Assembly (NCBI GenBank): GCA_021014325.1
Contig: CM037464.1
Coordinates: 3,193,127 to 3,257,126 of the forward strand
Direction of reading: 5' to 3'
DNA from: Plazaster borealis
Taxonomy: Eukaryota; Echinodermata; Asteroidea; Forcipulatida; Labidiasteridae
Length of the DNA stretch: 64,000 nucleotides
Part shown: positions 47,763 to 59,071 of the stretch, piece by piece
Position numbering within the stretch: the first letter of the stretch is position 1
How the letters are laid out: every line of letters begins with the position of its first letter
Made by a program: the position numbers and the translations under genes
Notes under the pieces: model-generated
The model's input: the letters and a program-made list of their open reading frames with translations, nothing else
What the model was told of the DNA's origin: nothing
Databases searched by the model: none

Positions 47763-48728
47763 CTGGTGGAAAAAAGGAAGCAAAAACTATAAGCTATGAG
47801 TTGAATTGTCTGGGAAGAAGTTTCATAATGTGAAAAATCAAGCCTCCTTGTGCCTAAAACAGAGAAATAGACAAACCTTTTAAGCACTTCTGATCCATAT
47901 TAATCTTCTAATTTTACTTAAAGAAAATTTTAATCCCACAAATCTCGTATTTGGATCTGGTCACCACATTGTCTGGTTGCATATTCATTAGAAAACACAT
48001 AGTGGGTAAAATCTGGCGTTTCTCAAATTCAAGCTTAGTGTACGATTTACACCTGAATGTCGAAACGACATTAAGAAAAATTTCATCCTGGACAAATTGG
48101 CACGTCAGGTTTCAAATGCTTATGTTATTGTTGCAAATCTAAACAATTTCAATTGACTATCATGAAAGATTCACTTTGGCGGAAAGAAAAAAATGTGAAT
48201 GGCATAGGATGAACAAGAAATCCATCCTGCCACTTGTGGGAAAACCTACACCACACACACTAGTGGTTAATTTTTAAACAGGCAGTAGTAAAAAAAAAAA
48301 ATTGGGGGGGGGGGGGCGTGGGTTTTTTTGGCAGAGAGAAAAAAATGTGAATAGCATAGGATGAAAAAGAAATCCATCCTGCCGCTGGGGGGAAATCTAC
48401 ATCACACACACTTGTGGCTAATTTTAAAACAGGCAGTAGTATAACTTTTATTTATTTATTTATTTATTTTTTTTTGGGGGGGAGAGGGCGTCCGCCTCCC
48501 CCGCCCCCCTGGTAACGAGCCTGTACCAATACTTATGGTGCAGTATGGCCATAGAACTGCAGGTTTTCAAAATAATGAATGGAACCCAAGCCAAAGCCGT
48601 GCTTTTGAAAAGAGTCACATTCAACAACAACTAATGCTCAGTGCAAGAAGATAACCAGACTATTTTTCCCGTCCAGCCTTGGTTTGGTTAACATTGGTTT
48701 GAATGGAAAGAAACTAGCATGGATTTAC
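47763..48728. other. Intron of the USP19-like fragment
   Basis: Holds a local duplication (AAATGTGAAT(G/A)GCATAGGATGA at 48190 and 48340) with G- and A-rich runs (48285-48330, 48445-48500). Confidence 0.55.
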
Positions 48729-48833
48729 CTCGTGTAGAACCTTGAGTAGACCATCAAGCAAAAATGCCATGAATTCCTGAGCGTCGTGCTGTGCAAAGCA
48801 CATCAATTTACTAGCTTTGCTTTCAATGGTATT
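48729..48833 (-). CDS. USP19-like exon (QHDAQEF motif)
   Basis: 105 nt, phase 0-0. It encodes NTIESKASKLMCFAQHDAQE and FMAFLLDGLLKVLHE. QHDAQEFMAFLLDGL is the signature of USP-family catalytic domains. Confidence 0.92.
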
Positions 48834-49009
48834 CTGGAAAAGAACAAAAAAAACATTGTGGTTTAACTTCAACGTTGCTTTATAATAAACAAATAACCCA
48901 CTGATCTATTTTTTTCCTTTCTGGTCAAGATTTTAAGAATCAACAGTTAGTGCTCCAGTCAATGATATATATTGCTCTATGGCTATTCTATAAATCCCAT
49001 CATCACTCG

Positions 49010-49140
49010 TGTTAAACGCTCCTGACATCACTTCCACCCTACAAGCATTGCATTGGCTTCCTGTTCGGGAAAACATCATCTTCAAGATTCTCCTTATCAT
49101 CTTCCACTCCCTCAATGGCATATTCAGCAAACAAAATAAC
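49010..49140 (+). mobile_element. Short LINE fragment
   Basis: It encodes TSTLQALHWLPVRENIIFKI and LLIIFHSLNG, again the RT tail motif. Only about 130 bases remain. Confidence 0.75.
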
Positions 49141-49599
49141 CTCCACTCGACGTCGCTAGGACAGTATTTGAATGTTCAGAGAACATTTTTATTTAACGTC
49201 CTATGGAGGGATAAGTGTGGAGTTTTGTCAACGACCAGAGGACGTTGCGTTTTGACCTTTTATAATACAATGTGACAACGTAAAAACTGCACTTAAAATA
49301 AAGTTATTTTTTGACGTGATTGTGATGTACTTCATTTTAATACAAGTTATTTATATTTCATAATAGTTTCATGATTGTTAATATTAGAGATATATCAACA
49401 TGATCAATTAATTACTTTCAACAATACAAACTTACATGTTTAGTCACTATATTTAATTTGTCACTAAATCCACTAATAGTAGACAAATAATTTAAGAAAT
49501 GAGTACACCTAGTTCATAAATTTCGCAAACTTCTTGATATTAGTTGTAGGTATTTTACAACTTCTAAGCCCAATCTACTAATTTGCATATGTCATATTT

Positions 49600-50060
49600 A
49601 CGTTGTCATAACATTCAAAAGTAACCTGACAAAACTACAACCTTCAAGCAACGTTGCAAAAATAGGTTAATGCAACTTTATTAAGACGTGAAAATATATG
49701 GTCATAACGTTGTATTGATGTTACGTGACAAAACCACAACCCTCAGGTAACGCATTGAAAGAACATTCACCAAACGTTTGTATACAACGTCAAAAGTTGG
49801 AAAATGTTGTATATGCGTTACCAAATAACGTGACAGAACCACAACCTTCAGACAATGTTGCAAAAAAATATTCACAAGACGTTTTTAGATGAGGGTTAAA
49901 ATATAACGTTGTTATAACGTTGTATTTATGTTATTAAGTAACATGACGAAACTGCAACCTTTTGCAACATTGCAAGTTAGTTGTGTTTTAGTTGGGAAAT
50001 AACGTAACCAAAATACAACTTTACAGTAACGTTACGATGAAGTTACGTGTTTGCTGGGTA
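49600..50060. repeat. Degenerate tandem repeat with GTTACGT/AACGTTG motifs
   Basis: Four or so diverged units of about 100 bases share AACGTGACAGAACCACAACC, CAACGTT and TATAACGTTG. The type occurs widely in invertebrate repeats; no coding potential. Confidence 0.7.
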
Positions 50061-50124
50061 TCACCCGAATACATCAAACACTCAATTCATTTGTACATAA
50101 AACCTTGACAGCTTCCCTTTTCAA

Positions 50125-50490
50125 ACAACCAGCAGTGTCATTCGTGACAGACGTCTAGGAGTGTCATTCATGACAGACGTCAGGGGCGTCATTCGTGACA
50201 GAGTTCAGGGTGTTATTTGTGAGAGACGTCAGCAGTGTCATTCGTGACAAACGTCTAGGAGTGTCAATTGTGACAGACGTCAGGAGTGTTATTAGTGACA
50301 GACATCAGAAGTGTCATTTTGTTTCATGACAGACGTCTAGGAGTATCATTCGTGACAGGCGTTAGGCCAGTGTCATTCATTACAGATGTCAGGAGTGTCA
50401 TTCATGACAGACGTCAGGGGGTGTCATTTATGACAGACGTCAGGAGTGTCTCGTGACAGACGTCAGGGGATTCCATTCGTGACAGACATG
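50125..50490. repeat. Minisatellite, ~27-bp unit
   Basis: About a dozen irregular copies of GTGTCATTCGTGACAGACGTC-like units, each with GACGTC and GACAGACGTCAG motifs. Confidence 0.9.
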
Positions 50491-50574
50491 GCAAACTCGA
50501 AATGTCCATCATATGATTATTATTATCATGTATCTTGAACACTTCAACGCACACAATGGTATTTATATACGCAC

Positions 50575-50711
50575 CTTGAGTTTGGATGGAGCGCAGGATC
50601 TGAATATGCCTGACCAAAGTGACCTCATGAGCACAGCAAAGGTCAAGATCAGCGTACCAACGGTACCCAGCGGGTTACTGTAGTTGATCTCACGTTTCTT
50701 CATATTCCAAT
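50575..50711 (-). CDS. USP19-like exon (NPLGTVGTL block)
   Basis: 137 nt with a CTCACAG acceptor and a GTGCGT donor. It encodes WNMKKREINYSNPLGTVGTL, then FAVLMRSLWSGIF and APSKLK, matching the USP19 segment between the Cys box and the QHDAQEF motif. It starts with one base missing, so an earlier exon is required; none was found. Confidence 0.85.
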
Positions 50712-51289
50712 CTGTGAGAATATCATCAAAATAAACATACAGGAAAATATTAGTCAAAAATATCTGCATAAGCTTTCGTAGCAATAACTACTTTATCAGA
50801 TACAATGAAGAAAAACAACTTCACCCAGCAAGATTGAGTAGTTTTTGCTACGAAAGCATATTTTTTACTAGTTAGTCATAAAGTGCGACAACTAATTTTC
50901 CTTTCTGCATTACCTGACTTACACTGCTAACCACCAAGTATCATAATACATGTCAAACTTGGAAAAACAACATTCGTTTTGTTTATATTTTTTCTGGCTA
51001 CAAAAAAGCTCATCAGGGTGAGAGTTTCGAATCCCGGTCACACTTGTGTCATTCCAGTTCTTTGATCCTTACAGCAGAAAAACACATTTTTGCTTTAGGC
51101 ATGTCAGGGTAATCAATTATGAAGGTTATTTTAGTACTTCTTTAACTTTAAATGGTGCACAAATGTTATTTCGATTTTACCCTTGCACACCACTGTGTGA
51201 TAAGCACTGTGTACTCAAAAATCCACCGATCCAATTATAAAGGGTATAAAGCTTTTCTACTACGTACTACTGTACTACTGTACTAGTCA

Positions 51290-51765
51290 ATGCGAACAAA
51301 ATTCGAACAAAATTTTTACTAATATTTTTTCATATTTTTACCTGATTTGAGAAGCTGAAATTCCGTTCATATATTCTTCATGTCCATATCTCAATGCCTG
51401 CTGGGTCCAAAATTAACAAAGATATCCATGGATGAAATTATTTCTGATTTTTTTTCCGCAGGTATCCACACTAGCGTTTTAACCATCATGTACACATTTA
51501 CATGTGGGCACGTGTGCACATGCGCGAATGCATAGCAACTCCATCAAGTGTGCGAATGAGTGTAGTTCAGAAAGTTCAATAGAGACGTCAATTTCCATTT
51601 TATTTTCAAAAATAACGTCATCCAAGGATAAAATTTACAATTCTGACCCCAGCAGGCATGGAGTTCATGACACAAGAAATATGAGAACGAAGTTTCAGCT
51701 TCCTCCATCGGGTATAAATATGAAAATATTTTGTTATAACAAATTTCGCAATGGTATGGAACTTA
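51290..51765. mobile_element. Large inverted repeat with AAAATATTTT ends
   Basis: AGCTGAAATTCCG and CATGCCTGCTGGG on the left have inverse partners at 51640-51700 (CCCAGCAGGCATG, CGAAGTTTCAGCT). The centre is near 51500. Confidence 0.7.
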
Positions 51766-52259
51766 GTAATAATACTTAAAGGGACACACCGGCTTCGTTG
51801 GGCTCTTTAGGCTGCAAAATACACTAAAACATGACTCTAAAGGTCTTCCAGGAATGGAGAAGAACAGTTGAGAAAAGAAACCATCAAATTTGGCCGTTTT
51901 TACGCATTTTTCAAAAAACGAAGGTCACGTGGGTTATCTGAACCACTTTTTTAGTTCGGATAACCCTTGTGATCTTCGGAGTTAGTTTTACTTCCAGCTG
52001 TATAAACATTAATTACTGCACCGAATTAACAAACTCTACCTGGCAAGTAGATACACACATGGTGTTACCACAAACCAAATATATAGACAAAAATACCGAA
52101 CTCGAAATTTCTATTGCATCCCTCGACAAAATCATTTCGTTTCCTCAAAATATTATTTAATTCGATGGAAATATAATTTTGTCTCACAAAATATTCATTT
52201 TGTGAACACAGTGTGTTTTTCTAGGTAACAAAATAGATTATTTCTAGAAAAATAGGTTC

Positions 52260-52615
52260 ACGTTCCCTTTAACACGCTTTCTTTCCCCCGTAACACGATT
52301 AAGTTCCACAGAAAAATGCTTACGTTCCCTGAAGATACACATTCATTTCCTCGAAATATGATTTTGTTCACAAGAAATATACTTTTGTTAGCTCGAAAGG
52401 AGATTTCCTTCCCTAAAAAAAGCTTTTGTTTCCTCGAAATCGACTTTGAATTTTCTGTCCGAAATATTCTTTAATTCACCTGAAATATGCTTTCGCTCCC
52501 TAAAAGTACGCTTTCGTTCTCTCGCAATGAGATTTTGTTCCCCAGAATTCCTCTTTCGTTCCCTCAAGATAGCTAATTTTGTTCCCTCAAGATAGCTTTC
52601 GTTCCCCTGAAGTCC
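52260..52615. repeat. Degenerate minisatellite, ~22-25-bp unit
   Basis: Loose repeats of TTCGTTCCCT(C/A)AAGAT and TTTCCTCGAAATATG type. Open frames on the minus strand (52388-52621) reflect the repeat, not a gene. Confidence 0.75.
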
Positions 52616-52639
52616 AATCACACCAATTTGTTACAGTCC

Positions 52640-52765
52640 TTTGTGAAGGGCGACTTTGAAAGGGGACGAGTTTGTATGTGAGTGGGCGACTTTGTAGTGG
52701 GCGACTTTGTAGGTGGCGACTTTGTAATTGGCGTCTTTGCTGGGGGCGAGTTGACCGGTTTCCAT
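52640..52765. mobile_element. Solo end of the same foldback-like family
   Basis: It carries GGGCGACTTTGTAG subrepeats and ends GGGGGCGAGTTGACC, like the right end at 55554. No partner end is seen nearby, so it is a truncated or solo copy. Confidence 0.65.
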
Positions 52766-53896
52766 GTCCGTAGTTTATACACACTTTCAGATGGATAACG
52801 TGGACTGGATCCTCATGCCTTGTCGTAGTAAAACACTTACACAAACAGAGCACCAGTCTACTTGCAACATTGTGTGACCAGCCAGACTGTGCTGCCAGGC
52901 CCCTGTATGTTCCCCCTACTTTTGTTGTATGTTATCTATAATGATGTAATGTATATGTGAAGCTCGCTAAACAGCGCTGCCAGCGTTTGTACCAGCACGT
53001 TTTATTAATTTGCATAAAGCGCATTATATAATAGTATACTTTCGCTGCATTCCGTTCATTCCGTGAAGTCTTCATGGAGAGTATAGCAAAAGTACTATAA
53101 GGACTCCTCTGCTGATTGCCAGTGATGCCACACCTTAAATTTGTGAGCTTGCATATTAATTTACGCTACAGTATAATATGGGGCCGTGCGATAGCTAGCT
53201 CCCCTGTCTGCATATTCCGCAGTATTGGAGGCATAGGTGGAGAGGCACAATTGTCCTGATAGCCTAAACAATTATGACGGTCGTTTTGTACTTCATAAAT
53301 TCAATCGGTGCCAATAAATTAACTTGAACTTCAGAAAAGTAAAACTCTGACTCCCTTTAATCGTGTCACATCCTGAGTAGCCCAACCAACTCGGTTACAA
53401 TTGCATTAGCATGTATCCCGTAAATTTGACACTTGCAACGGCTGGTAAAGCGTATATGATGACCTTTGACCGCTTTTGCTTTTGTCGGTCATTTCTCGTT
53501 ACAATTACGTTATATTTTTGTATTAAAAAAATATAAAAACCATCTATAAATAATTGTCTTTGATTCCACATGACTAAATTACGTAAACAGGTAACCGGTG
53601 TGTCCCTTTAATATAGTAGTACCCTGGACTCCGTCGCGTTGTATGCAACGGAGGAGTCCAAGTACTAGCAGCCATGGAGGTAGGCCTAGGTAGCCGGTAA
53701 AAAAGAGGCATCAATCAAGTCAGGTTCTTTTTTGATCTTGCGAAATGGCTAATTGTATGCAGTTTAAGGTCACCATAAAAACATGATTCGTCTGAAGAGG
53801 GACCATGTCAAAATACTTGCATTTTCATACGCTAAACTAAGTGTCATAAAAGTTCTGGAAAGCATGCACGCAAAGCAGTCACTTCTTGGAACGAAT

Positions 53897-55554
53897 GCTG
53901 GTCATGTCGCCCCCTAGCAAGCTCGCCCCCAACAAAGTCGCCCCCTGCAAAGTCGCCCCTAGCCGGCTCGCCCCGGGTTGTTACAAAGTCGCCCCCTGAC
54001 AATGTCGCCCCCAGCCAATGTCGCCCCCTCGCAAAGTCGCCCCCAGATGTTATTTTAGTTCGGAAAATAATTAGGCTGATGGTAACGGTTTTGAATTGGC
54101 CCAGAAAGAAAGATCCATGTAGCAGCTGTGCCAAAAATATTTTCAGTTCAAAACATTTTCAGAAAAGTTTCCGTATGAAGTAATGCTTGTGGAAGGTCTA
54201 AATAGGGCCTAGTATCTATATCGTTTTCCATCCCCCCCAACATAGTCTACTCGCACTTGAATAAAATGCTCATTTGATAAAATCTTCACTAAGCTCCCTG
54301 CAGCTGTAAACTCTCAATTATGCTGGATAAGTGTTCGATAATTTTGTTCATGTAATATTTTGTAATGATATAATAATAATGATTGATTGCAAAGATGAGC
54401 CTACAAAATGGAATTCTTCTTCTTCTTTTATTTGTTTTTCATTACACTCATATATACATTCATAAATACCTCGGAGATATTATCAATTCTGATTCTGTGA
54501 CAACAAGAATGGAGCAATATAATTTGAGATTGGTACAAACAACACGCTATCTGACGTAAACAAATTCGTCGGGAAAAAGTTTGTTAATGAGGGTCTTACA
54601 TTGGCTTTTGAGAGTGCATTGTAAATATCCCTTGAATAATAGGCCTACATTATCTAAACTAATGCAAATAACACATCGAAACCTTATTGAAAACAAATAA
54701 TATATTAAAGAAGTCCTCCGTGTAATGTCGGGACAGCATCTGAATAAAGTTTCCTGTATTCCGTTTATTTATAATTATGTGGTCAAAAGTTCTCCCTATA
54801 GTAATTTTGTCGAGCTTAGTTAGATTAGAGTTTGTTATGGAACTGAAAGTTTTCTCTCGCCTAAAATTTAAAATGCGAATTCTGAAGAAAAATACAAAGC
54901 GCTGACGCAGGATTCGATTTGGGGTGGGGGTAATTAGGGGCCTACCACTATATCTGCAAACTAATTATCCACTATAAAAATATAAAAAAGGTAAACAAAA
55001 TAACTTTCATTTTTTCATCTATTATTTATTTGCAAACAAAATGTATGTAAGTATAGTAACAAGTAGGCTAACGATTTTTTAAAATGTTACATCTGTAGTT
55101 TATTAAGTATTTGGGTGTAATGATAAATTGAGCGACGGTAATAAAATAAATTGAACGACGTTAATAAAATCATTGACAAACTTAAGAAATTTAGAGCATG
55201 GAGTTTATTATTTGATGACGTTTTTTACCCAAGCACAAACTAAACATACAAACTATAACTTATAAGAAGGATTTACTCAATATTTCTTTCAACACAATAA
55301 TTAAGCTATTATATTACCATAAAGGAGCATTATTTTTCCGAACTAAATAACATCGGGGGCGACCTTGCGAGGGGGCGACATTGGCTGGGGCGACATTGTC
55401 AGGGGGCGACTTTGCTAGGGGGCGACACTGCCAGGGGGCGACATTGCCAGGGGGCGACTCTGTAAGAACCCGGGGCGAGCCGACTAGGGGGCGACTTTGT
55501 AGGGGGCGACTTTGTTGGGGGCGAGCTTGCAAGGGGGCGAGATGACCAGCCTCC
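53897..55554. mobile_element. Foldback-like DNA element with subrepeat inverted ends
   Basis: The left end (53897-54065) is built of GTCGCCCCC subrepeats followed by ATTTTAGTTCGGAAAATAAT. The right end (about 55330-55554) is the inverse: ATTATTTTTCCGAACTAAAT followed by GGGGGCGAC subrepeats. The outer ends are GCTGGTCAT and ATGACCAGC. The 1.25-kb middle is AT-rich without a recognisable transposase. A 12-base near-match (CTTGGAACGAAT at 53885 and CTTGGAACCAAT at 55555) may be the target duplication. Confidence 0.8.
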
Positions 55555-55566
55555 CTTGGAACCAAT

Positions 55567-56079
55567 CAGCGTTGGTTTTCAGTACGGTACATTATTAGTT
55601 TAGTAATGAGGAATCAATACGGCACACTGCCCAAGGAAGTATTTAGTGAAAACACAAACAAGTAACACTGAAAATAACAAAGACATAAACTCAAGATGTC
55701 ATCGTGTCTTCGTACAGAAAATAATCATCAAATCAAATTAATCAACATGAATATAAACAAAATATTAATGAAGAAAACACATGGCGAATTTTCCGCTGCA
55801 TGTCACCAATTTATCTCCCTTAATTTAGGTCAAATTACACTGAATTATATTCTTACCTATCAAGAAGGGTTGACCGAATACATACAGCCAGAAAACTGGC
55901 AGAACTGAACAATTCTGAAGGCTTAAGGTGACCCAAAATCGCAGTGAGATGAACATAATGAACTTAGAAAAAAATGCAAGATGTCGTCGTGTCTTCGTAC
56001 AGAAAATAATGGAAAACCCCGCCAAAAGAATTTTGCTGCGAGAGGGCGCTGTACAATAAAAAAGCTGCATGACAAGACC
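55567..56079. other. Spacer between the foldback element and duplication copy 2
   Basis: Contains a small direct repeat, GTGTCTTCGTACAGAAAATA, at 55704 and 55988 (283-base spacing). No gene. Confidence 0.55.
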
Positions 56080-56292
56080 AGCCGAATATTCGCCCTTGGC
56101 TTACACTTAATTTGTTGCAAACAATGACCCCGTCAAGTAAACAAATTATTACCAAAATAAAATAAAGAACTATGCATTATCTCTTAATACTCGCCTATTT
56201 GCATCCATAGTCCAATGAAAAATGTACAAAACGAACTAATTTCTATCTTAGTAGGCTACTTTTTTTTTACTAAAACAAGAGTATTCACTCAC

Positions 56293-56410
56293 CGACTTGA
56301 TTGACCATTGATCTCTTGACAGGATAGGACACGTTGCGCGGCCATGCGTCAACCGCGCGCGTATTTTCAAGACGATTTGAAAATTGAAACGCGGGGGTCG
56401 TCACACCATT
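56293..56410 (-). promoter_or_regulatory. Candidate first exon/promoter in duplicated block (copy 2)
   Basis: Same GTCAATCAAGTCG plus GTGAGT donor as at 30881. It could drive transcription leftwards into the USP19-like fragment, by inference only. Confidence 0.3.
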
Positions 56411-56966
56411 CTGTACGAATGCAAACCAATTAAGTTTCGTGCCGGAGCAAAATTATTTGCATCAAAATGTACTCATTTCTCCTCAGTTTTTGAACAAGAT
56501 TTGAAAGAAATTTAATTCAAATCTAAAGGTTCAAATACAACAATTGTGAACTGTTGAGCATTTATAGGTTGTCAGAACGCCAGATGCACAGATGTTCAGA
56601 AAAATGGAATTTCCATTCACCAAGAAAATGTTTTATTCGGTATTATTATCTGCTTAACGTTATACTTTGACTATGTTTAACCATGGAGGTAGGAATACCA
56701 TGGTTTAACACTAGTCTCGTCTTGTTGCCGGATCTGTTTGAATGTAAGATCCAATCGCATACGATGTCTTCAATGGAATAGATTCCTCCGCACGTGTATT
56801 TTATTCAGCAATTAAACTCCTCTGTTTCAAGGAGGTGATCATCAGACGTTACGTAAACTTTACCATGGGGAGGCCTAGACATTTTGTTTTAGGTTTCATG
56901 TAATCGTTTGTGTGTGTGTGTGAGCAAAGTGGAGGGACGATATTGAATGAACAGATTGGTATTGTA

Positions 56967-57143
56967 TAGACCTTATGCATATTATGATGTCATTTCAGTA
57001 GGGCGCCCTCGCCTAGAGGTCAAAAGGAGCCATGTTCATTGGCCAATCCTGTGCGCCGCGCGTACCTATCTATGCGTTTCGATTGTTTCGTCATCGTTTT
57101 ACCTCTAAGATGGCGTCTGGATGACGTCAATGCATAAGGTCTA
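56967..57143. mobile_element. MITE, TAGACCTTATGCAT ends (copy 2)
   Basis: Intact at both ends (GGTCTA at the right), unlike copy 1, which ends GGTC. Confidence 0.85.
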
Positions 57144-57144
57144 T

Positions 57145-57600
57145 TCTGGGACAGAACCTTGCATGCATGCAATGAAGCACAAGCAAAAGTAACTTAAATA
57201 CAATTCTATAATGCATATAGGGAGCCATCATGGAGGGATAGCCTGGACGTAGGCCTACTGGTGTGATGTGACTTCTACGATTAGACAATGTAACAATCCG
57301 GGCAGCTGTGTTTTGTAGTCTTTGCAATCTGGCAAGCTGAGTGTTATAGACAAGAGAATTACAAAAATCTAAGCGGGATGAAATAAGGGCACGAACAATC
57401 TTTTCAGTGGCTGATTGAGTTCAATACTTTCGTATGGTGGTTACGCTGCTGGTAACAGACTGATTTACAACTTAATGGCAGAAATTTGACATGACATAGA
57501 CATGGTAGAATCAAATTGAACACCAAGATTTCTACATGAGTGACTTAAATGATACAACTGAACCTTCAATACTAAGAGAACCTTGTGGAACTCCACAATT
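57145..57600 (-). mobile_element. LINE reverse-transcriptase relic (duplication copy 2)
   Basis: Same as 31740-32180, with a slightly longer open stretch (RLQNTAARIVTLSNRRSHIT). Confidence 0.8.
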
Positions 57601-58106
57601 TAGAAGAACCGGGTTCGGTCTAGCTTACATTATATTGATGACGGTTTGACTCTGTAGGATTTGAACCAAAAAGTGCCTAACCATGGATTCCAAGTGAAGC
57701 AAGAGTGTTTTTAAAAGCACTGCATGGTGTGAATGCTGAGGGAAGTTGGCGTTTGATTAGCCCATGACAGGGGCTCACCCAGATGAGCACACCGGGGTCG
57801 ACCCGGGGAAGCTAATCGAACGCCCCCAAACACGTCCACCCAGCCTCGCTACCATGGGCTGCGCGCCGTATCGATATACCTCTCGTCACTAACCCGTGGA
57901 AGGGAAGCACTGAAAATCAACGCTGATTGGCTAACAAAAAGTGACAGCTCTGCGCGAACGCTTGTTAAAAACTTTCGAACGCTTGGAGGGCGCTTAGTCA
58001 GGCTCTTTGCGCGCGTGTAACGTATTCCGACGCAATACCTTTCAAATGAATAATTTTTCTATATTATGGTCACCCTGAACTGCATACAGTTAGACTTGAT
58101 TTCAAG

Positions 58107-58434
58107 TCTGAGCTTGCGGTTATTTCTCTGCATCAGCCACGCAGAATTCCCCCGCAGATTTGCTATCACGCGCTCTAACTCGCAATCTCTGAGCTTGCGG
58201 TTATTTCTCTGCATCAGCCACGCAGAATTCCCCCGCAGATTTGCTATCACGCGCTCTAACTCGCAATCTCTGAGCTTGCGGTTATTTCTCTGCATCAGCC
58301 ACGCAGAATTCCCCCGCAGATTTGCTATCACGCGCTCTAACTCGCAATCTCTGAGCTTGCGGTTATTTCTCTGCATCAGCCACGCAGAATTCCCCCGCAG
58401 ATTTGCTATCACGCGCTCTAACTCGCAATCTCAG
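58107..58434. repeat. Four tandem 81-bp units
   Basis: The period is exactly 81 bases and the four copies look identical. The array begins right where duplication copy 2 ends and is bracketed by short inverted AGACTTGA/TCAAGTCT sequences. Both strands are open through it (27-codon period), which follows from the period being a multiple of three. Confidence 0.95.
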
Positions 58435-59071
58435 ACTTGACCCCCTTGTGTATACGGGATATTCATGAATTCATAGCTAAAATTTACATAACAAAGCGTA
58501 TGCCAAAAAGCTGGCCAATCAGGAGATGGAAAATCCTTGTTGGCCGCGTCTATCACTAACAGGGTACAATAGCTTAATTTGTTTGCATTACATTCATTTG
58601 ATATAATAATTTGTACATTTTTTGGTTATTAAATGGTTTTACAACTGAATTGGTACAATTAATGATCTCCCAAAGTAGTAACAAACAGAGAATAAACATG
58701 ATTCCTACTCGGAGATAATAGTTGTACCCTATAGTTTAAATGGAATCGGTGAGTACGTCTCCTCCAACTGCATGTACTTTACACAAGTTGCAGAGGTGGA
58801 CCGAAGAATAAACTTGTAACCGTCGCTTTTGTTTAATAAAATAGAATTAAGAGCTGTCATGTTATGCGCTTAAAAGTGAAAATATACACAAGCTTACTTG
58901 TACATTTTGATCGAAATAAAATTAAAAGGTAAAAAATTAGGCGGAAAACATACCAGATTGAATTTATTTACCGATAGCATTATTTGTTGGAACTGAGGAT
59001 CACTTTGGATGTTTACGAGTTTATGTCGAAAGTTTTATCAGGTCAGGTGACAAACTTTTTCACAATTTTTT
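58435..59071. other. Upstream region of the DUF6589 gene
   Basis: AT-rich, no repeats recognised, presumed promoter and 5' UTR of the plus-strand gene. No TATA box could be assigned with confidence. Confidence 0.4.

Larger units (their letters stand above)
43097..50711 (-). pseudogene. USP19-like ubiquitin carboxyl-terminal hydrolase fragment with tandem chimeric exons
   Basis: The exons encode parts of a USP catalytic domain closest, as I recall the family, to USP19, an ER-associated deubiquitinase. Order on the minus strand: EINYSNPLGTVGTL (50.6 kb), QHDAQEFMAFLLDGL (48.8 kb), NRVKNKPHFEAEDSDD (47.7 kb). Then follows an array in which exon B ([19 protein letters not shown]) and a chimeric exon C/A (ITFDPFMHLSVPLP ... 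NKPYFDDEDSDD) recur. The array reads A, C/A, B, C/A, C/A, B, C/A, broken C. All complete units have phase 0-0, so any combination would stay in frame. I found neither the N-terminal Cys-box exon nor the C-terminal His-box exon in the window. The last C copy has a stop and a lost acceptor. A partial, decaying gene is most likely; an expressed odd isoform cannot be excluded. Confidence 0.8.
56080..58091. repeat. Segmental duplication copy 2 (~2.0 kb)
   Basis: Direct repeat of 30660-32663. Compared with copy 1, the CT/GT run at about 56912 is shorter, the LINE remnant has an extra TTCTGGGA-type stretch at about 57144, and a CGCGCGC patch is retained at about 56357. The spacing between copies is 25.4 kb. 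Confidence 0.95.

Noticed and set aside
53844..55565. Minus-strand frames rich in GDFAGGDF and RPLQSRP
   Set aside because: They are translations of the GGGGGCGAC subrepeats at the ends of the foldback-like element.
58059..58440. Open frames on both strands (117 and 124 codons) with 27-residue repeats
   Set aside because: This is an arithmetic result of an 81-base period. No start context, introns or family similarity.
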